Of a stretch of DNA of 64,000 bases, positions 37,886-46,266 are shown piece after piece. The translations under genes and the position numbers were made by a program. Below the pieces are notes generated by a model, which was given only the letters and a program-made list of their open reading frames with translations, had not been told where the DNA came from and searched no databases. Position 1 is the first letter of the stretch. Every line of letters starts with the position of its first letter. Source of the stretch: Pseudomonas baltica (lineage in GTDB: Bacteria; Pseudomonadota; Gammaproteobacteria; Pseudomonadales; Pseudomonadaceae); contig NZ_CP134771.1 of the NCBI RefSeq assembly GCF_031880315.1, forward strand, positions 6,325,001 through 6,389,000, in the 5' to 3' direction.

Positions 37886-39511
37886 ATGTCGCTACGCCGC
37901 CTCAATATCGCCCCTCGCGCGTTTCTGGGATTCGCCTTCATCGCTTTGCTGGTCGTCGGGCTGGGCTGGTTCGCCACGAGCCGCATCAGCGTGATCCGCG
38001 ACGCTTCGCTGGAAATGGAAGGCAACCAGATACCCAGCATCACCTTCCTGGGTGACCTCTCGGAAAATACCCTGCGGTTGCGAATCCTGTCATTTCGCAT
38101 CTTGACCAACCGCGAACCGGCGGCCTTGAACGAAGCCGAAACCCGTATCGGCGTATTAGTCGACAAAGTTCGGACTGCGCAGCGCAATTACGCCAGCCTG
38201 ACGATTGGCGACGAAGAGTCGACAGTGTTTAAACAATTCAGCACTACGCTCGATAACTACTTGAGCGCGAAGGATTCAATGTTGAGTCTTTCGCGGCAGA
38301 ACAAAGTCGAGGAGATGCGCGAATTGATCAATACCCGTATCAAGGAAGGTACCGATCAGATGGGCGATCAAATTCGTGCGCTGATCGGTATCAATCAGCG
38401 CGAGGCCAAGGAGAACGGTCAGATCGCCGCCGAACAGTACCGCTTCGCCAACACGGGTGTCGTCGTGTTCGCCATCGTCGCGTGTTTGCTGACTGTGTTG
38501 CTGGCCTGGTTGCTCACCCGCAGCATCATCCAGCCACTGAACCAGGCGCTGGAGGCCGCTCGCACCATCGCCAAGGGCAACCTGACCGTGAGCATCAGCG
38601 CTGAGGGTCATGATGAGCCTGCGCGCTTGCTGGCGGCGCTGGATGAGATGCAGGGTAACCTGCGCCGCACCGTGTCACAGATCGCAGGTTCGGCGACGCA
38701 GCTGGCTTCTGCAGCGGAGGAACTCAGTGCGGTGACCGAAGAGTCCGCCCGTGGTGTCGCGCAACAGAACGACGAAATCGAACAAGCCGCCACCGCAGTC
38801 AACCAGATGACCGCTGCGGTAGAGGAGGTTGCGCGCAACGCAGTGTCGACCTCCCAGGCTTCAGCCGACTCGACCCGATTCGCGGGGCAGGGGCGGGAGC
38901 GGGTGGTGGCCACGGTGAGCGCTATTCAGACCATGACGCAGGATGTGCTGCACACCTCGCAGTTGATCGAAGGCCTGGCTGCCCAAGGGCGTGATATCGG
39001 CAAGGTACTGGACGTGATTCGCGCCATTGCCGAGCAGACTAACCTCCTGGCGCTCAACGCTGCCATCGAGGCCGCACGCGCGGGGGAGGCCGGGCGCGGT
39101 TTTGCCGTGGTGGCGGATGAAGTTCGGGCCCTGGCTCATCGCACCCAGCAGTCGACCCGCGAAATCGAGCAGATGGTTGCCGGTATTCAGAGCGGTACCG
39201 GCGATGCGGTGCAGTCGATGGAACAAAGCACCGCACGCAGCCAGAGCACGTTGACCCTGGCTCGTGACGCCGACGGTGCGCTGGTGCAGATCGCCGAATC
39301 GGTGGCCTTGATCAATGAGCGCAACCTGGTGATCGCCAGCGCTTCCGAAGAGCAGGCGCAAGTCGCTCGCGAGGTCGACCGCAACCTGGTGAATATTCGC
39401 GACCTGGCCAATCAGACGGCCACCGGCGCGCAGCAGACCAGCGCGGCCAGCCATGAGCTTTCACGTCTGGCCGTGGACCTCAACGCCTTGGTGGCGCGCT
39501 TCACGGTGTGA
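37886..39511 (+). CDS. Methyl-accepting chemotaxis protein (paralogue of the one at 2059-3684)
   Basis: This 541-residue chemoreceptor has a first helix ([20 protein letters not shown]), a periplasmic four-helix-bundle sensor to about 190, a second helix ([20 protein letters not shown]), HAMP, and a signalling domain with tip [20 protein letters not shown]. The signalling half is nearly the same as in the other receptor of this window, while the sensor halves differ strongly, so the ligands should differ. The ATG at 37886 ([12 protein letters not shown]) follows GAGAGA and matches the paralogue; upstream starts are not needed. A short hairpin follows the stop. Confidence 0.93.
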   Translation: MSLRRLNIAPRAFLGFAFIALLVVGLGWFATSRISVIRDASLEMEGNQIPSITFLGDLSENTLRLRILSFRILTNREPAALNEAETRIGVLVDKVRTAQRNYASLTIGDEESTVFKQFSTTLDNYLSAKDSMLSLSRQNKVEEMRELINTRIKEGTDQMGDQIRALIGINQREAKENGQIAAEQYRFANTGVVVFAIVACLLTVLLAWLLTRSIIQPLNQALEAARTIAKGNLTVSISAEGHDEPARLLAALDEMQGNLRRTVSQIAGSATQLASAAEELSAVTEESARGVAQQNDEIEQAATAVNQMTAAVEEVARNAVSTSQASADSTRFAGQGRERVVATVSAIQTMTQDVLHTSQLIEGLAAQGRDIGKVLDVIRAIAEQTNLLALNAAIEAARAGEAGRGFAVVADEVRALAHRTQQSTREIEQMVAGIQSGTGDAVQSMEQSTARSQSTLTLARDADGALVQIAESVALINERNLVIASASEEQAQVAREVDRNLVNIRDLANQTATGAQQTSAASHELSRLAVDLNALVARFTV

Positions 39512-39523
39512 GCTTTGACCAAA

Positions 39524-39545
39524 CGCCCGGCAGTCGCGCCGGGCG
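39524..39545 (+). terminator. Hairpin after the second chemoreceptor gene
   Basis: CGCCCGGC at 39524-39531 pairs perfectly with GCCGGGCG at 39538-39545 around six bases, 13 bases past the stop. The T tract is weak (GGTCAATCTT). Confidence 0.5.
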
Positions 39546-39624
39546 GTCAATCTTGAACCTCCGGCCTTGCTACCTGTCGTTTATAGAGAGTGGCAATAAT
39601 CACGTTAGTGATGGAGGTTTCACC

Positions 39625-39948
39625 ATGTTGGACCAAGCGACGGACTATGAAGACCATAAAAACGGCCCGGATGAGGGGAAGCAACGCGTCCATGAGGAAA
39701 CCCTGGCAAATCATTGCACCATCCGCGTCACGGTAACGCCGGTGGTGCACAACCCCAAACGCCCGCAGTGGCAGGTGGTGGTGCTGTCGCCAGAGGGCAC
39801 GGAGATCCACAACGAGACTTCAGTGGCCAAGGATGATCACTGGACGGTCGAAAAACTGCTCAATTGGGGGATCGATCAAGCTAAACGCGTAGCGGGCGGT
39901 CACCACGGGGCGCCGCTGGACGATCATCACCAGAAGACGCCAGTCTGA
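39625..39948 (+). CDS. Conserved-looking hypothetical protein, 107 aa
   Basis: The start ATG at 39625 has a perfect GGAGG nine bases upstream, which supports a real gene. The protein is hydrophilic, with no signal or membrane segment: MLDQATDYEDHKNGPDEGKQ, a beta-rich middle (CTIRVTVTPVVHNPKRPQWQ and VVVLSPEGTEIHNETSVA), and a His-rich tail (GGHHGAPLDDHHQ). I do not recognise the family. It lies between a chemoreceptor gene and a REPIN, and is probably transcribed on its own. Confidence 0.72.
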   Translation: MLDQATDYEDHKNGPDEGKQRVHEETLANHCTIRVTVTPVVHNPKRPQWQVVVLSPEGTEIHNETSVAKDDHWTVEKLLNWGIDQAKRVAGGHHGAPLDDHHQKTPV

Positions 39949-39961
39949 TCCATACACCGCA

Positions 39962-40054
39962 ATGCAGCGAGGGGGCTTGGCCCCGATGGCGATTCATCTG
40001 TCCCCACTGGGAGACCGATAAATCGTGATCGGGGCAAGCCCCCTCGCTACAGGT
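39962..40054. repeat. REPIN between convergent genes
   Basis: Arms GCAGCGAGGGGGCTTGGCCC and, inverted, GGGGCAAGCCCCCTCGCTAC flank about 50 bases. It lies between the 107-aa protein gene (+) and the csrA-family gene (-) and could terminate both. Confidence 0.88.
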
Positions 40055-40068
40055 GTAAAGCGATTGCC

Positions 40069-40260
40069 TTAGTGGCTGTCTTTCTCTGGAGCAGGGCTGC
40101 CAGCCTGGATTTTCTTGAAAATCTCTTCGCGGTGCACCTGGACCTCCTTGGGTGCGTCGATGCCAATACGCACTTGCATGCCTTTGACCCCCAGGATAGT
40201 AACGGTGATGTCGTCGTTGATGATGATGCTTTCGCCTACCTTGCGGGTGAGAATCAGCAT
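40069..40260 (-). CDS. csrA: CsrA/Rsm-family RNA-binding regulator, RsmE-like
   Basis: The 63-residue protein [20 protein letters not shown] ... [20 protein letters not shown] ... [20 protein letters not shown] is a full-length CsrA. It keeps L4 and R44-region contacts (VHREEI) used to bind GGA motifs in mRNA leaders. The C-terminal tail [13 protein letters not shown] is closer to RsmE than to RsmA of Pseudomonas. The gene lacks the lysC/tRNA neighbours typical of rsmA, which also supports a secondary paralogue. Three GGA motifs in its own leader suggest autoregulation. Confidence 0.93.
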   Translation of the reverse strand: MLILTRKVGESIIINDDITVTILGVKGMQVRIGIDAPKEVQVHREEIFKKIQAGSPAPEKDSH

Positions 40261-40300
40261 GAATGGCTCCTAAGTCCTTTACGCAAAAAAATGTGTCCGA
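40261..40300 (-). promoter_or_regulatory. csrA leader with three GGA motifs
   Basis: Read on the minus strand, GGA triplets occur at 40298-40296, 40277-40275 and 40270-40268. The last is inside the AGGAG ribosome site. GGA triplets overlapping the Shine-Dalgarno are the targets of CsrA/Rsm proteins, so self-repression or cross-control by RsmA is likely. Confidence 0.5.
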
Positions 40301-40451
40301 TGGTCGGTGTCTTCCGCTGCACCCCTCACTTAATGGACGCACGGATGAAGATTTAATTCCGTTGCGGGAATCCTCGTCGACACGTCCTGAAGCGGAATAC
40401 TGGCGAAATGGGAACGATACCCAAAGGAAGTATGGCTGGGTTTATGCTAAA

Positions 40452-40484
40452 CCGCCGGATAACTGCGCACATGATATCCGGCGG
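40452..40484. terminator. Perfect 10-bp inverted repeat downstream of the GH15 gene
   Basis: CCGCCGGATA at 40452-40461 and TATCCGGCGG at 40475-40484 are exact inverse copies with a 13-base loop. Read on the minus strand the stem is followed by TTTAGCAT, so it may end the SDR-GH15 transcript about 50 bases after its stop. It also lies upstream of the csrA gene on the same strand, which makes an operator a second possibility. Confidence 0.5.
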
Positions 40485-40535
40485 CGCCGCAGATGTCCTG
40501 CAACCTTTTGTTCATCTTGCAATAATTACGCACAT

Positions 40536-42392
40536 TTATGGCTGCCAAAGGGTTCGTTCACCACTCAACTTGCGGTTCAGAAAACTCGCCGCGCTGATCA
40601 ACGCCAAGTGGCTGAGCGCCTGGGGCGTATTGCCCAAGTGACGGCCGTGCATGTCGAACTCTTCGGCGTATAGCCCCAACGGGCTGGCGTAGCGCAATAG
40701 TTGCTCGAACTCCAAGTGCGCCTGCTCGACCCGACCAGCTCTGGCCAGGCATTCCACGTACCAGAACGAGCACGCCGTGAAGGCGCCTTCGCTGCCGTCC
40801 AGCCCGTCGCCATTCTGCTCGTCGGTGCGATAGCGGTAGACCATGCCATCACGCACCAACGTGCGCTCGATGGCATCCAGCGTGCTCAGCCAGCGCGGGT
40901 CGCTGGCGCCGACGAAGCGCACCAATGGCATCAACAGCATCGAGCCGTCGAGCCGATCACTGCCCTTGTACTGGACGAAGTGGCCGCGTTCCGCGTCCCA
41001 GAAGTTGCTCCAGATGTCATCGTGTATGGCCTGGCGCTCCTTGTCCCAGCGCGCGAAGGGGGCGGGCAGCGAGCGTTTGAAGGACAGGCGCAAGGCTCGG
41101 TCCAGCGCGACCCAGCACATCAGCCGCGAGTGCAGGAAATGCTGCGGTTCGCCGCGCATTTCCCAGATACCTACATCCTTCTCGCGCCAGCTCTGACAGA
41201 CTTGATCGACCAGTTGCGTGACGTGTTGCCAGCCCTCGTGGGAAATCGCTTCCCCGTACTTGTTGGCAAGGTAGACCGCGTCCAGCAGCTCGCCGTAGAT
41301 ATCCAGTTGCTTCTGCTTGTAGGCTTCGTTGCCGACACGCACCGGTTGCGCACCGCCATGGCCACTGAGGTGGTCGAGGTTGGCTTCGGGCAGTTCTTCA
41401 CGGCCGTCCAGGCCATAGAGAATGTGCAATTTGGCCTGTTCCTCACAACTGGCACCCACGCGGTCATGGACCCAGCGCATGTAATCGTTGGCTTCCTGGT
41501 TGAAGCCCAGACGCATGAAAGCGTACACGGTGAACGATGCATCACGGATCCAGGTGTAGCGGTAATCCCAGTTGCGCGAACCACCGCGTTGTTCTGGCAG
41601 GCCGAAGGTCGCGGCAGCGATGATGCCCCCGTGCTTGCGCGAGGTCAGCAGCTTGAGGGTGAGCGCCGAGCGCATCACCATTTCGCGCCAGCGCCCGCGA
41701 TAATGGGCGTGGCCGAGCCACTCGCGCCAATAGTCGATCGTGGCGCGCAGGCAGTGGTCACTGCTGTCGGCGTACACCAATGGGTCATCGGTACTGCCGA
41801 GGATGAACTCGGCAGTTTGCTGATGGCTCAGCTCGAAGCGGGCCACGGCAGCGTTGTCGTCCACATCCAGCGCCTGGTCGGAGCACAACCGCAGGCTGGG
41901 CTGGCCGTCGGCATGAAAGCTTACGCCGGGCTTTTCACCGACGCTGTCCGATTCGGCGCGGGTGTCGGCGCGGCTGTAGTCGTGGCGCACCCGGCAGCGC
42001 ATCGCGAAGGTCGCTTGGCCGCTGACGACCTTGACGCGCCTTACCAGGCGCGGGGTGTCGTCGACGTTCTCCGGGATAGGCATGAAGTCGGTGACTTCCA
42101 CCACCGCCTGTTCGCTGATCCAACGGGTTTGCAGAATGTTGCTATCGGGCAGATAGATCTGCAGCCGACGCGCATCCGGGAGGTCCGGGGCCAGCTCAAA
42201 GACGCCAGCATCGGGGGTGTCCAGCAGGGCAGCAAACAGCGAAGGGCTGTCGAAGTCTGGCCAGCAGCAGAAATCGATGCAACCGGTGTCGGCTACCAGT
42301 GCGGCGCTGCGCATGTTGCCGATCAGGCCATGGGCTTCGATCGGGCGTTGCGAGGCGAGGGGGTCGAGGTGACGCGCGGTAGACTCAGCCAT
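40536..42392 (-). CDS. Glycoside hydrolase family 15 protein (glucoamylase/trehalase-like)
   Basis: The 618-residue protein has an N-terminal beta-sandwich opening with IEAHGLIGNMRSAALVADTG and the GH15 (alpha/alpha)6 barrel (GSRNWDYRYTWIRDASFTVY). The probable general acid is the glutamate in GIWEMRGEPQHFLHS and the probable base is in GSEGAFTACSFWYVECLARA. GH15 covers glucoamylases, trehalases and dextranases; Pseudomonas members are often described as glucoamylases, but trehalase activity is equally possible. It has no signal peptide, so it is cytoplasmic. I use ATG at 42392, overlapping the SDR stop by eight bases. Confidence 0.88.
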   Translation of the reverse strand: MAESTARHLDPLASQRPIEAHGLIGNMRSAALVADTGCIDFCCWPDFDSPSLFAALLDTPDAGVFELAPDLPDARRLQIYLPDSNILQTRWISEQAVVEVTDFMPIPENVDDTPRLVRRVKVVSGQATFAMRCRVRHDYSRADTRAESDSVGEKPGVSFHADGQPSLRLCSDQALDVDDNAAVARFELSHQQTAEFILGSTDDPLVYADSSDHCLRATIDYWREWLGHAHYRGRWREMVMRSALTLKLLTSRKHGGIIAAATFGLPEQRGGSRNWDYRYTWIRDASFTVYAFMRLGFNQEANDYMRWVHDRVGASCEEQAKLHILYGLDGREELPEANLDHLSGHGGAQPVRVGNEAYKQKQLDIYGELLDAVYLANKYGEAISHEGWQHVTQLVDQVCQSWREKDVGIWEMRGEPQHFLHSRLMCWVALDRALRLSFKRSLPAPFARWDKERQAIHDDIWSNFWDAERGHFVQYKGSDRLDGSMLLMPLVRFVGASDPRWLSTLDAIERTLVRDGMVYRYRTDEQNGDGLDGSEGAFTACSFWYVECLARAGRVEQAHLEFEQLLRYASPLGLYAEEFDMHGRHLGNTPQALSHLALISAASFLNRKLSGERTLWQP

Positions 42393-43185
42393 TGTCACGA
42401 AACCCTGGATAGAGGCTCATGCCGCCATCGATGAACAGCGTGGTGCCGTGCAGATAATCGGACAGATCGCTGGCCAGCCAGACCACGGCATTGGCAACGT
42501 CCTCGACCTCGCCGATGCGCCCATAGGGGATCAGTTCCAGAACCTTTTTCTCCGTGTCGCCCTTCATGACATCGGCATTGATGGCGGTACGGATCGCTCC
42601 CGGCGCGATGGCATTGACGCGGATATGCTGCTGCCCGACTTCTTGGGCGATGCTGCGCATCAACAGATCGATGGCGCCCTTGGACGCCGCGTAGTTGGCA
42701 TGCCCGGCCCACGGAATCAGCTGGTGCACCGAACTCATGTGAATGATATTGCCGGCCGCTCGGGAGACTTCAAGGCGTGGCCCCTGGCGGGCGAACTGGC
42801 GCAGTGCGGCGCGCGCGCACAGGAACTGCCCGGTCAGATTGACCTCGATTACCTTGTTCCAGTCGGCCAGGGTCATGTCTACCGTGGCGGCGTCGCGCTG
42901 CAGGCCGGAGTTGGCCACCAGAATGTCGAGGGCGCCAAAGGCATCGAGGGTCTCGGCAAACAGGCGATCGACGTCCTCTTCCTTGGACACGTCGGCACCG
43001 ATGGCAATGGCGCGTCCACCATTTTCGCGGATGCGCTGGGCCAGCTCCTCCGCCGGCTCGGCGTGACTGTTGTAGTTGATCACCACGGCAGCACCTGCGT
43101 CAGCCAGCGCCTTGGCGGCGCCTGCGCCGAGGCCGGAACTGGCACCGGTGACCAGGGCAACGTGTTTTTCAAGGGATATATGCAT
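42385..43185 (-). CDS. Short-chain dehydrogenase (glucose 1-dehydrogenase-like)
   Basis: The 266-residue classical SDR has cofactor motif ALVTGASSGLGAGAAK at about 11-26, the structural NNAG variant LVANSGLQ, and catalytic Ser-Tyr-Lys in MSSVHQLIPWAGHANYAASK. The end reads GTTLFIDGGMSLYPGF, typical of glucose 1-dehydrogenase-like SDRs. It overlaps the GH15 gene, so the pair is one operon: a hydrolase may release glucose and the SDR oxidise it to gluconolactone. The ATG at 43185 is chosen over a TTG seven codons upstream. Confidence 0.88.
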   Translation of the reverse strand: MHISLEKHVALVTGASSGLGAGAAKALADAGAAVVINYNSHAEPAEELAQRIRENGGRAIAIGADVSKEEDVDRLFAETLDAFGALDILVANSGLQRDAATVDMTLADWNKVIEVNLTGQFLCARAALRQFARQGPRLEVSRAAGNIIHMSSVHQLIPWAGHANYAASKGAIDLLMRSIAQEVGQQHIRVNAIAPGAIRTAINADVMKGDTEKKVLELIPYGRIGEVEDVANAVVWLASDLSDYLHGTTLFIDGGMSLYPGFRDNG

Positions 43186-43329
43186 GATGGAGGGCCTTGT
43201 CTGCAAGGATGTGAAGGGGTCTCCTTTAGCTGACTGGCGGTTGGGTGTATCGGTTCAGGAAAATTACATGGCACCTTTTTCAGGATTCGGGTGCCTGAAC
43301 TAGAGTATGTCCTTATCGAGGAACGCCTG

Positions 43330-43482
43330 ATGACGCAGCCCAATAATGAATCCAAGTCGAAACGCGAAGATCTGCAAAACGAACCGGCAAATGCCGGCAA
43401 GGTCGGGGAAAAAAACAAGCGGATGAACGAAAAGGGCGAGGCCGAACGGCCGGGTACGCCGCCGGATCCAAAGAAACGGTGA
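43330..43482 (+). CDS. Small hydrophilic protein, 50 aa
   Basis: GAGG lies eight bases before the ATG. The product MTQPNNESKSKREDLQNEPA continues NAGKVGEKNKRMNEKGEAER and ends PPDPKKR. It is very charged, has almost no hydrophobic residues and is presumably disordered. Such short Lys/Glu-rich proteins occur in Pseudomonas genomes and are sometimes stress-related, but I cannot assign a function. It is divergent from the SDR-GH15 operon and ends before a hairpin. Confidence 0.6.
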   Translation: MTQPNNESKSKREDLQNEPANAGKVGEKNKRMNEKGEAERPGTPPDPKKR

Positions 43483-43502
43483 GTTTTTACAATGCCTGAT
43501 AG

Positions 43503-43526
43503 GGCCTCTTCGGCGGCGAAGAGGCC
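43503..43526. terminator. Hairpin between the 50-aa gene and the 2OG-Fe oxygenase gene
   Basis: GGCCTCTTC at 43503-43511 pairs perfectly with GAAGAGGCC at 43518-43526 around GGCGGC. It sits between two convergent genes and could stop transcription from both; the T tract is short. Confidence 0.6.
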
Positions 43527-43552
43527 ATTACAGCGAGCGCAAGTAACCGATC

Positions 43553-44227
43553 TTACAACCCGAAATTGAACGCAATCGAAATCCGCGCCCGATCCCCGCG
43601 ATGGGGCTTGACCGAATGCAGCAGCCATGACGGAAACATCACCAGCGTCCCCGCAGCAGGCGCCATTTTGCTCATGAACCCCGCCGTCAGACAGCCTTCG
43701 ATGCGCATCCGCAAGGCTGGGTAGAGCATGGTCGGCATCACCCCGCGTGGGTCGACGAATTCCAGTTCGCCGCCCAGTGCGGCATCTTCACCGCGCCCGC
43801 CATCGTCGACCCAATACACCGCCGACCAATACGCGCCCGGGTGGCCATGCACGCCATTGCCATGGCCGGAGCGATTGACATTGGCCCAGGCTGCGCAGGT
43901 CCAGGTCAACTTGGCTTCGATCAGACCATGTTCCGGCGAGTTGACCGCTGACAGCTGATTGGCCAGTTCTTGGGCGAACGCCAGCAACTCTGCCCCAGCC
44001 GCACCGGACCATTCACCGAAGTCATCGGTGGACTGCCAGCCGCCCTCGTTGCTGTGGTCGGTGCTCGGTTGCGCGGCCTCCCGAGCCAGGATGGTCTCGC
44101 GCAACTCGGCATTGAGGCGTTGAAACTCGGGGTGCTGCAGGCTGGCGACCGGGGTGGCGAAGAGTTTGTTGATCTTGATCTGGCCGGCATCGACGCCGAA
44201 GGGAGGGGAAGCAGGCTGGTCAGACAT
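43553..44227 (-). CDS. 2-oxoglutarate/Fe(II) oxygenase-like protein (TIGR02466-type)
   Basis: The 224-residue protein has the family pattern of a conserved N-terminus (INKLFATPVASLQHPEFQRL) and a tryptophan-rich middle (LTWTCAAWANVNRSGHGNGV). Iron-binding histidines lie in HGHPGAYWSAVYWVDD and FPSWLLHSVKPH, followed by the 2OG-binding arginine in DRARISIAFN. Relatives are prolyl-4-hydroxylase-like enzymes often of phage or cyanophage type; the substrate is unknown. The ATG at 44227 (MSDQPASPPFG) is preferred over a longer frame starting at 44266. Confidence 0.8.
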   Translation of the reverse strand: MSDQPASPPFGVDAGQIKINKLFATPVASLQHPEFQRLNAELRETILAREAAQPSTDHSNEGGWQSTDDFGEWSGAAGAELLAFAQELANQLSAVNSPEHGLIEAKLTWTCAAWANVNRSGHGNGVHGHPGAYWSAVYWVDDGGRGEDAALGGELEFVDPRGVMPTMLYPALRMRIEGCLTAGFMSKMAPAAGTLVMFPSWLLHSVKPHRGDRARISIAFNFGL

Positions 44228-44312
44228 GACGGAATTCGCTCGATCAAGGTAAAGATATAAGGACAAAGCCTATTACAGGCGCCCGCTAGATGCCATGACC
44301 TGTCGCAACGAC

Positions 44313-45341
44313 TCAGGCGATCTGCACGAGTTTTTCCAGAAAACTCGCCAAGGCCACTTCTTCCATGCGCAGGCCCTTGCGTTGCCGCGGCTTGGGCAGC
44401 TTGGCCAGTTCGCCCAAGGCGAAATGCTCGAGCACCGCCGGGTGGATATAACAACGCCGACACACCGCCGGGGTATTGCCCAGATGGCGGGCCACCTCTT
44501 TGACCATTTCGACAATGTGCTGTTTGGCTTGTGGCTCGGGCTGCCAGTGCAGTTCGCGCAGCATCTCCAAGGCCATCGCCGTGCCGGCCCAGGTGCGGTA
44601 ATCCTTTGCAGTGAAGTCGGCACCCGTGAGGCGGTGCAGGTAGGCGTTGACGTCCGACGAGCTGACCCCGTGGCGCTGGCCGTCGTCGTCCAGATACTGG
44701 AACAGCGCCTGGCCCGGTAACTCCATGCAACGTTTGACGATCCCCGCCAAGCGTCGGTCCTTGATGCTGACCTGATGCTCGACGCCGCTCTTGCCGCGAA
44801 ACTCGAAAGCGATCTGGCTACCGTGCACTTCGACGTGGCGATTGCGCAGCGTGGTCAGCCCGTAAGAGCGGTTATCCCGCGCGTACTGGGTATTACCCAC
44901 GCGGATCAACGTCGCATCGAGCAGCGAGATGACCGTGGCCATGACCTTGTCGTGGTTGAGCCCTGGCGTGCTCAAGTGCTCGTCCAGTTGTTTGCGTACC
45001 CGTGGCAGCTGCTTGCCGAAAGCCAGCATGCGCGCGTATTTGCCCTCGTCGCGCAGTTCGCGCCAGCGCGGGTGGTAGCGGTATTGCTTGCGGCCCCGCG
45101 CGTCGCGGCCAGTGGCCTGCAAGTGGCCGTTGGGATCGGCGCAGATCCACACATCGGTATAGGCCGGCGGGATTACCAGCTTGTTGATGCGCTCGATTTC
45201 GGCTTTGTCGCGGATGCGCTCGCCGGCGCTGGTGAAATAGGCGAAATGGCCGCGCAGTACCTTGCGGCGCAGGCCTGGTTGCGAATCGTCGACGTAATGG
45301 AGGTCGGCGGGCAGGCGGGGCAGATTCGATGAGTCGGGCAT
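44313..45341 (-). CDS. DNA topoisomerase IB (eukaryotic/poxvirus type)
   Basis: The 342-residue enzyme has the bacterial topoisomerase IB N-terminal domain (RRKVLRGHFAYFTSAGERIR; DVWICADPNGHLQATGRDAR) and the catalytic core. Catalytic residues are visible in DATLIRVGNTQYARDN (Arg), SIKDRRLAG (basic cluster), DYRTWAGTAMALEML (Arg) and the nucleophile tyrosine in VCRRCYIHPAVLEHF. It relaxes supercoils by nicking one strand through a 3'-phosphotyrosine bond. It is a non-essential extra topoisomerase in many Pseudomonas. The ATG at 45341 begins MPDSSNLPRLP. Confidence 0.93.
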   Translation of the reverse strand: MPDSSNLPRLPADLHYVDDSQPGLRRKVLRGHFAYFTSAGERIRDKAEIERINKLVIPPAYTDVWICADPNGHLQATGRDARGRKQYRYHPRWRELRDEGKYARMLAFGKQLPRVRKQLDEHLSTPGLNHDKVMATVISLLDATLIRVGNTQYARDNRSYGLTTLRNRHVEVHGSQIAFEFRGKSGVEHQVSIKDRRLAGIVKRCMELPGQALFQYLDDDGQRHGVSSSDVNAYLHRLTGADFTAKDYRTWAGTAMALEMLRELHWQPEPQAKQHIVEMVKEVARHLGNTPAVCRRCYIHPAVLEHFALGELAKLPKPRQRKGLRMEEVALASFLEKLVQIA

Positions 45342-45636
45342 AGAGGGGACCTTGGTGGCGCAATGCTTGAGCTGTTGACCGCGGCCATCTTGCGGGGTGC
45401 GATCGAAATGGCTTTTGCGCGGCGCCCTAGCAGCGCTGACAGCCCCCTCAAATGCACGCACATGCAGATTTTTTGTGGCGCGGACCCCGCAACCACGGGC
45501 CTGCGAGGGGTTTGTAGGATTAATCGCAGGTAACTTCAGAAAGGTCCTACAGACCCTGCCGAAATCCTCGCCAATACTGTGCGCCGAGCCGCTGCCTGGA
45601 GGCGGCTGCCGAACACCAAAGCCCTGGGAGGGCCCC

Positions 45637-46263
45637 ATGTACAAGGCATTGATCGTGGACGATCACCCGTTCATTCGCGCCAGCGTGAAGGTGTTGCTCA
45701 AGCAGGAACGCTTCGACACCATCGTCGAGGCCAGCGACGGCGCGCAGGCACTGCAGATGGCCAAGCACTACATCCCCGACCTGATCATCCTCGACATCAG
45801 CATGCCGGGCCTGGACGGCATGGAAGTGATCCAGCGTATCCGCGAACAACGCATTCCGGCGCGTATTCTGGTGCTGACCTCGCAGCCCGCCGAGTATTTT
45901 TCGGCGCGGTGCATGAAGGCCGGTGCCAAGGGTTATGTGTGCAAGAGCGACCGCTTGTACGAGTTGTCCAAGGCCATTGGCGCCATCATGAGCGGCTACA
46001 CCTATTTTCCGGACGTCGAAGAGGCATCCGTCTACCGCGGTGACCGCAGCGCCAGCGAAGCCGAGGCCATCGCCGGCCTGAGCGATCGCGAGATGATCGT
46101 GCTGCAGCAGCTGTCTCGCGGCTTTCGCAACAGTGAAGTGGCCGAGCACATGATGCTCAGCCACAAGACCGTCAGCACCTACAAGTTGCGCATCATGTAC
46201 AAGCTCAAGGTGCGCACGCTGGTGGACCTGGCCGATCTCGCCAAACGCCACGAGTTGATATAA
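45637..46263 (+). CDS. NarL/FixJ-family response regulator (BvgA-like)
   Basis: The 208-residue protein has a receiver domain (ALIVDDHPFIRASVKVLL) with phosphoacceptor Asp54 in LIILDISMPGLDG and Lys in GYVCKSDRLY. A C-terminal LuxR-type helix-turn-helix follows (LSDREMIVLQQLSRGFRNSE ... HKTVSTYKLRIMYKLKV). The helix wording is BvgA/EvgA-like. GGGAGGG precedes the ATG at 45637. Its stop is three bases before the sensor kinase start, so they form one operon and a phosphorelay pair. Target genes are unknown. Confidence 0.93.
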   Translation: MYKALIVDDHPFIRASVKVLLKQERFDTIVEASDGAQALQMAKHYIPDLIILDISMPGLDGMEVIQRIREQRIPARILVLTSQPAEYFSARCMKAGAKGYVCKSDRLYELSKAIGAIMSGYTYFPDVEEASVYRGDRSASEAEAIAGLSDREMIVLQQLSRGFRNSEVAEHMMLSHKTVSTYKLRIMYKLKVRTLVDLADLAKRHELI

Positions 46264-46266
46264 GCC

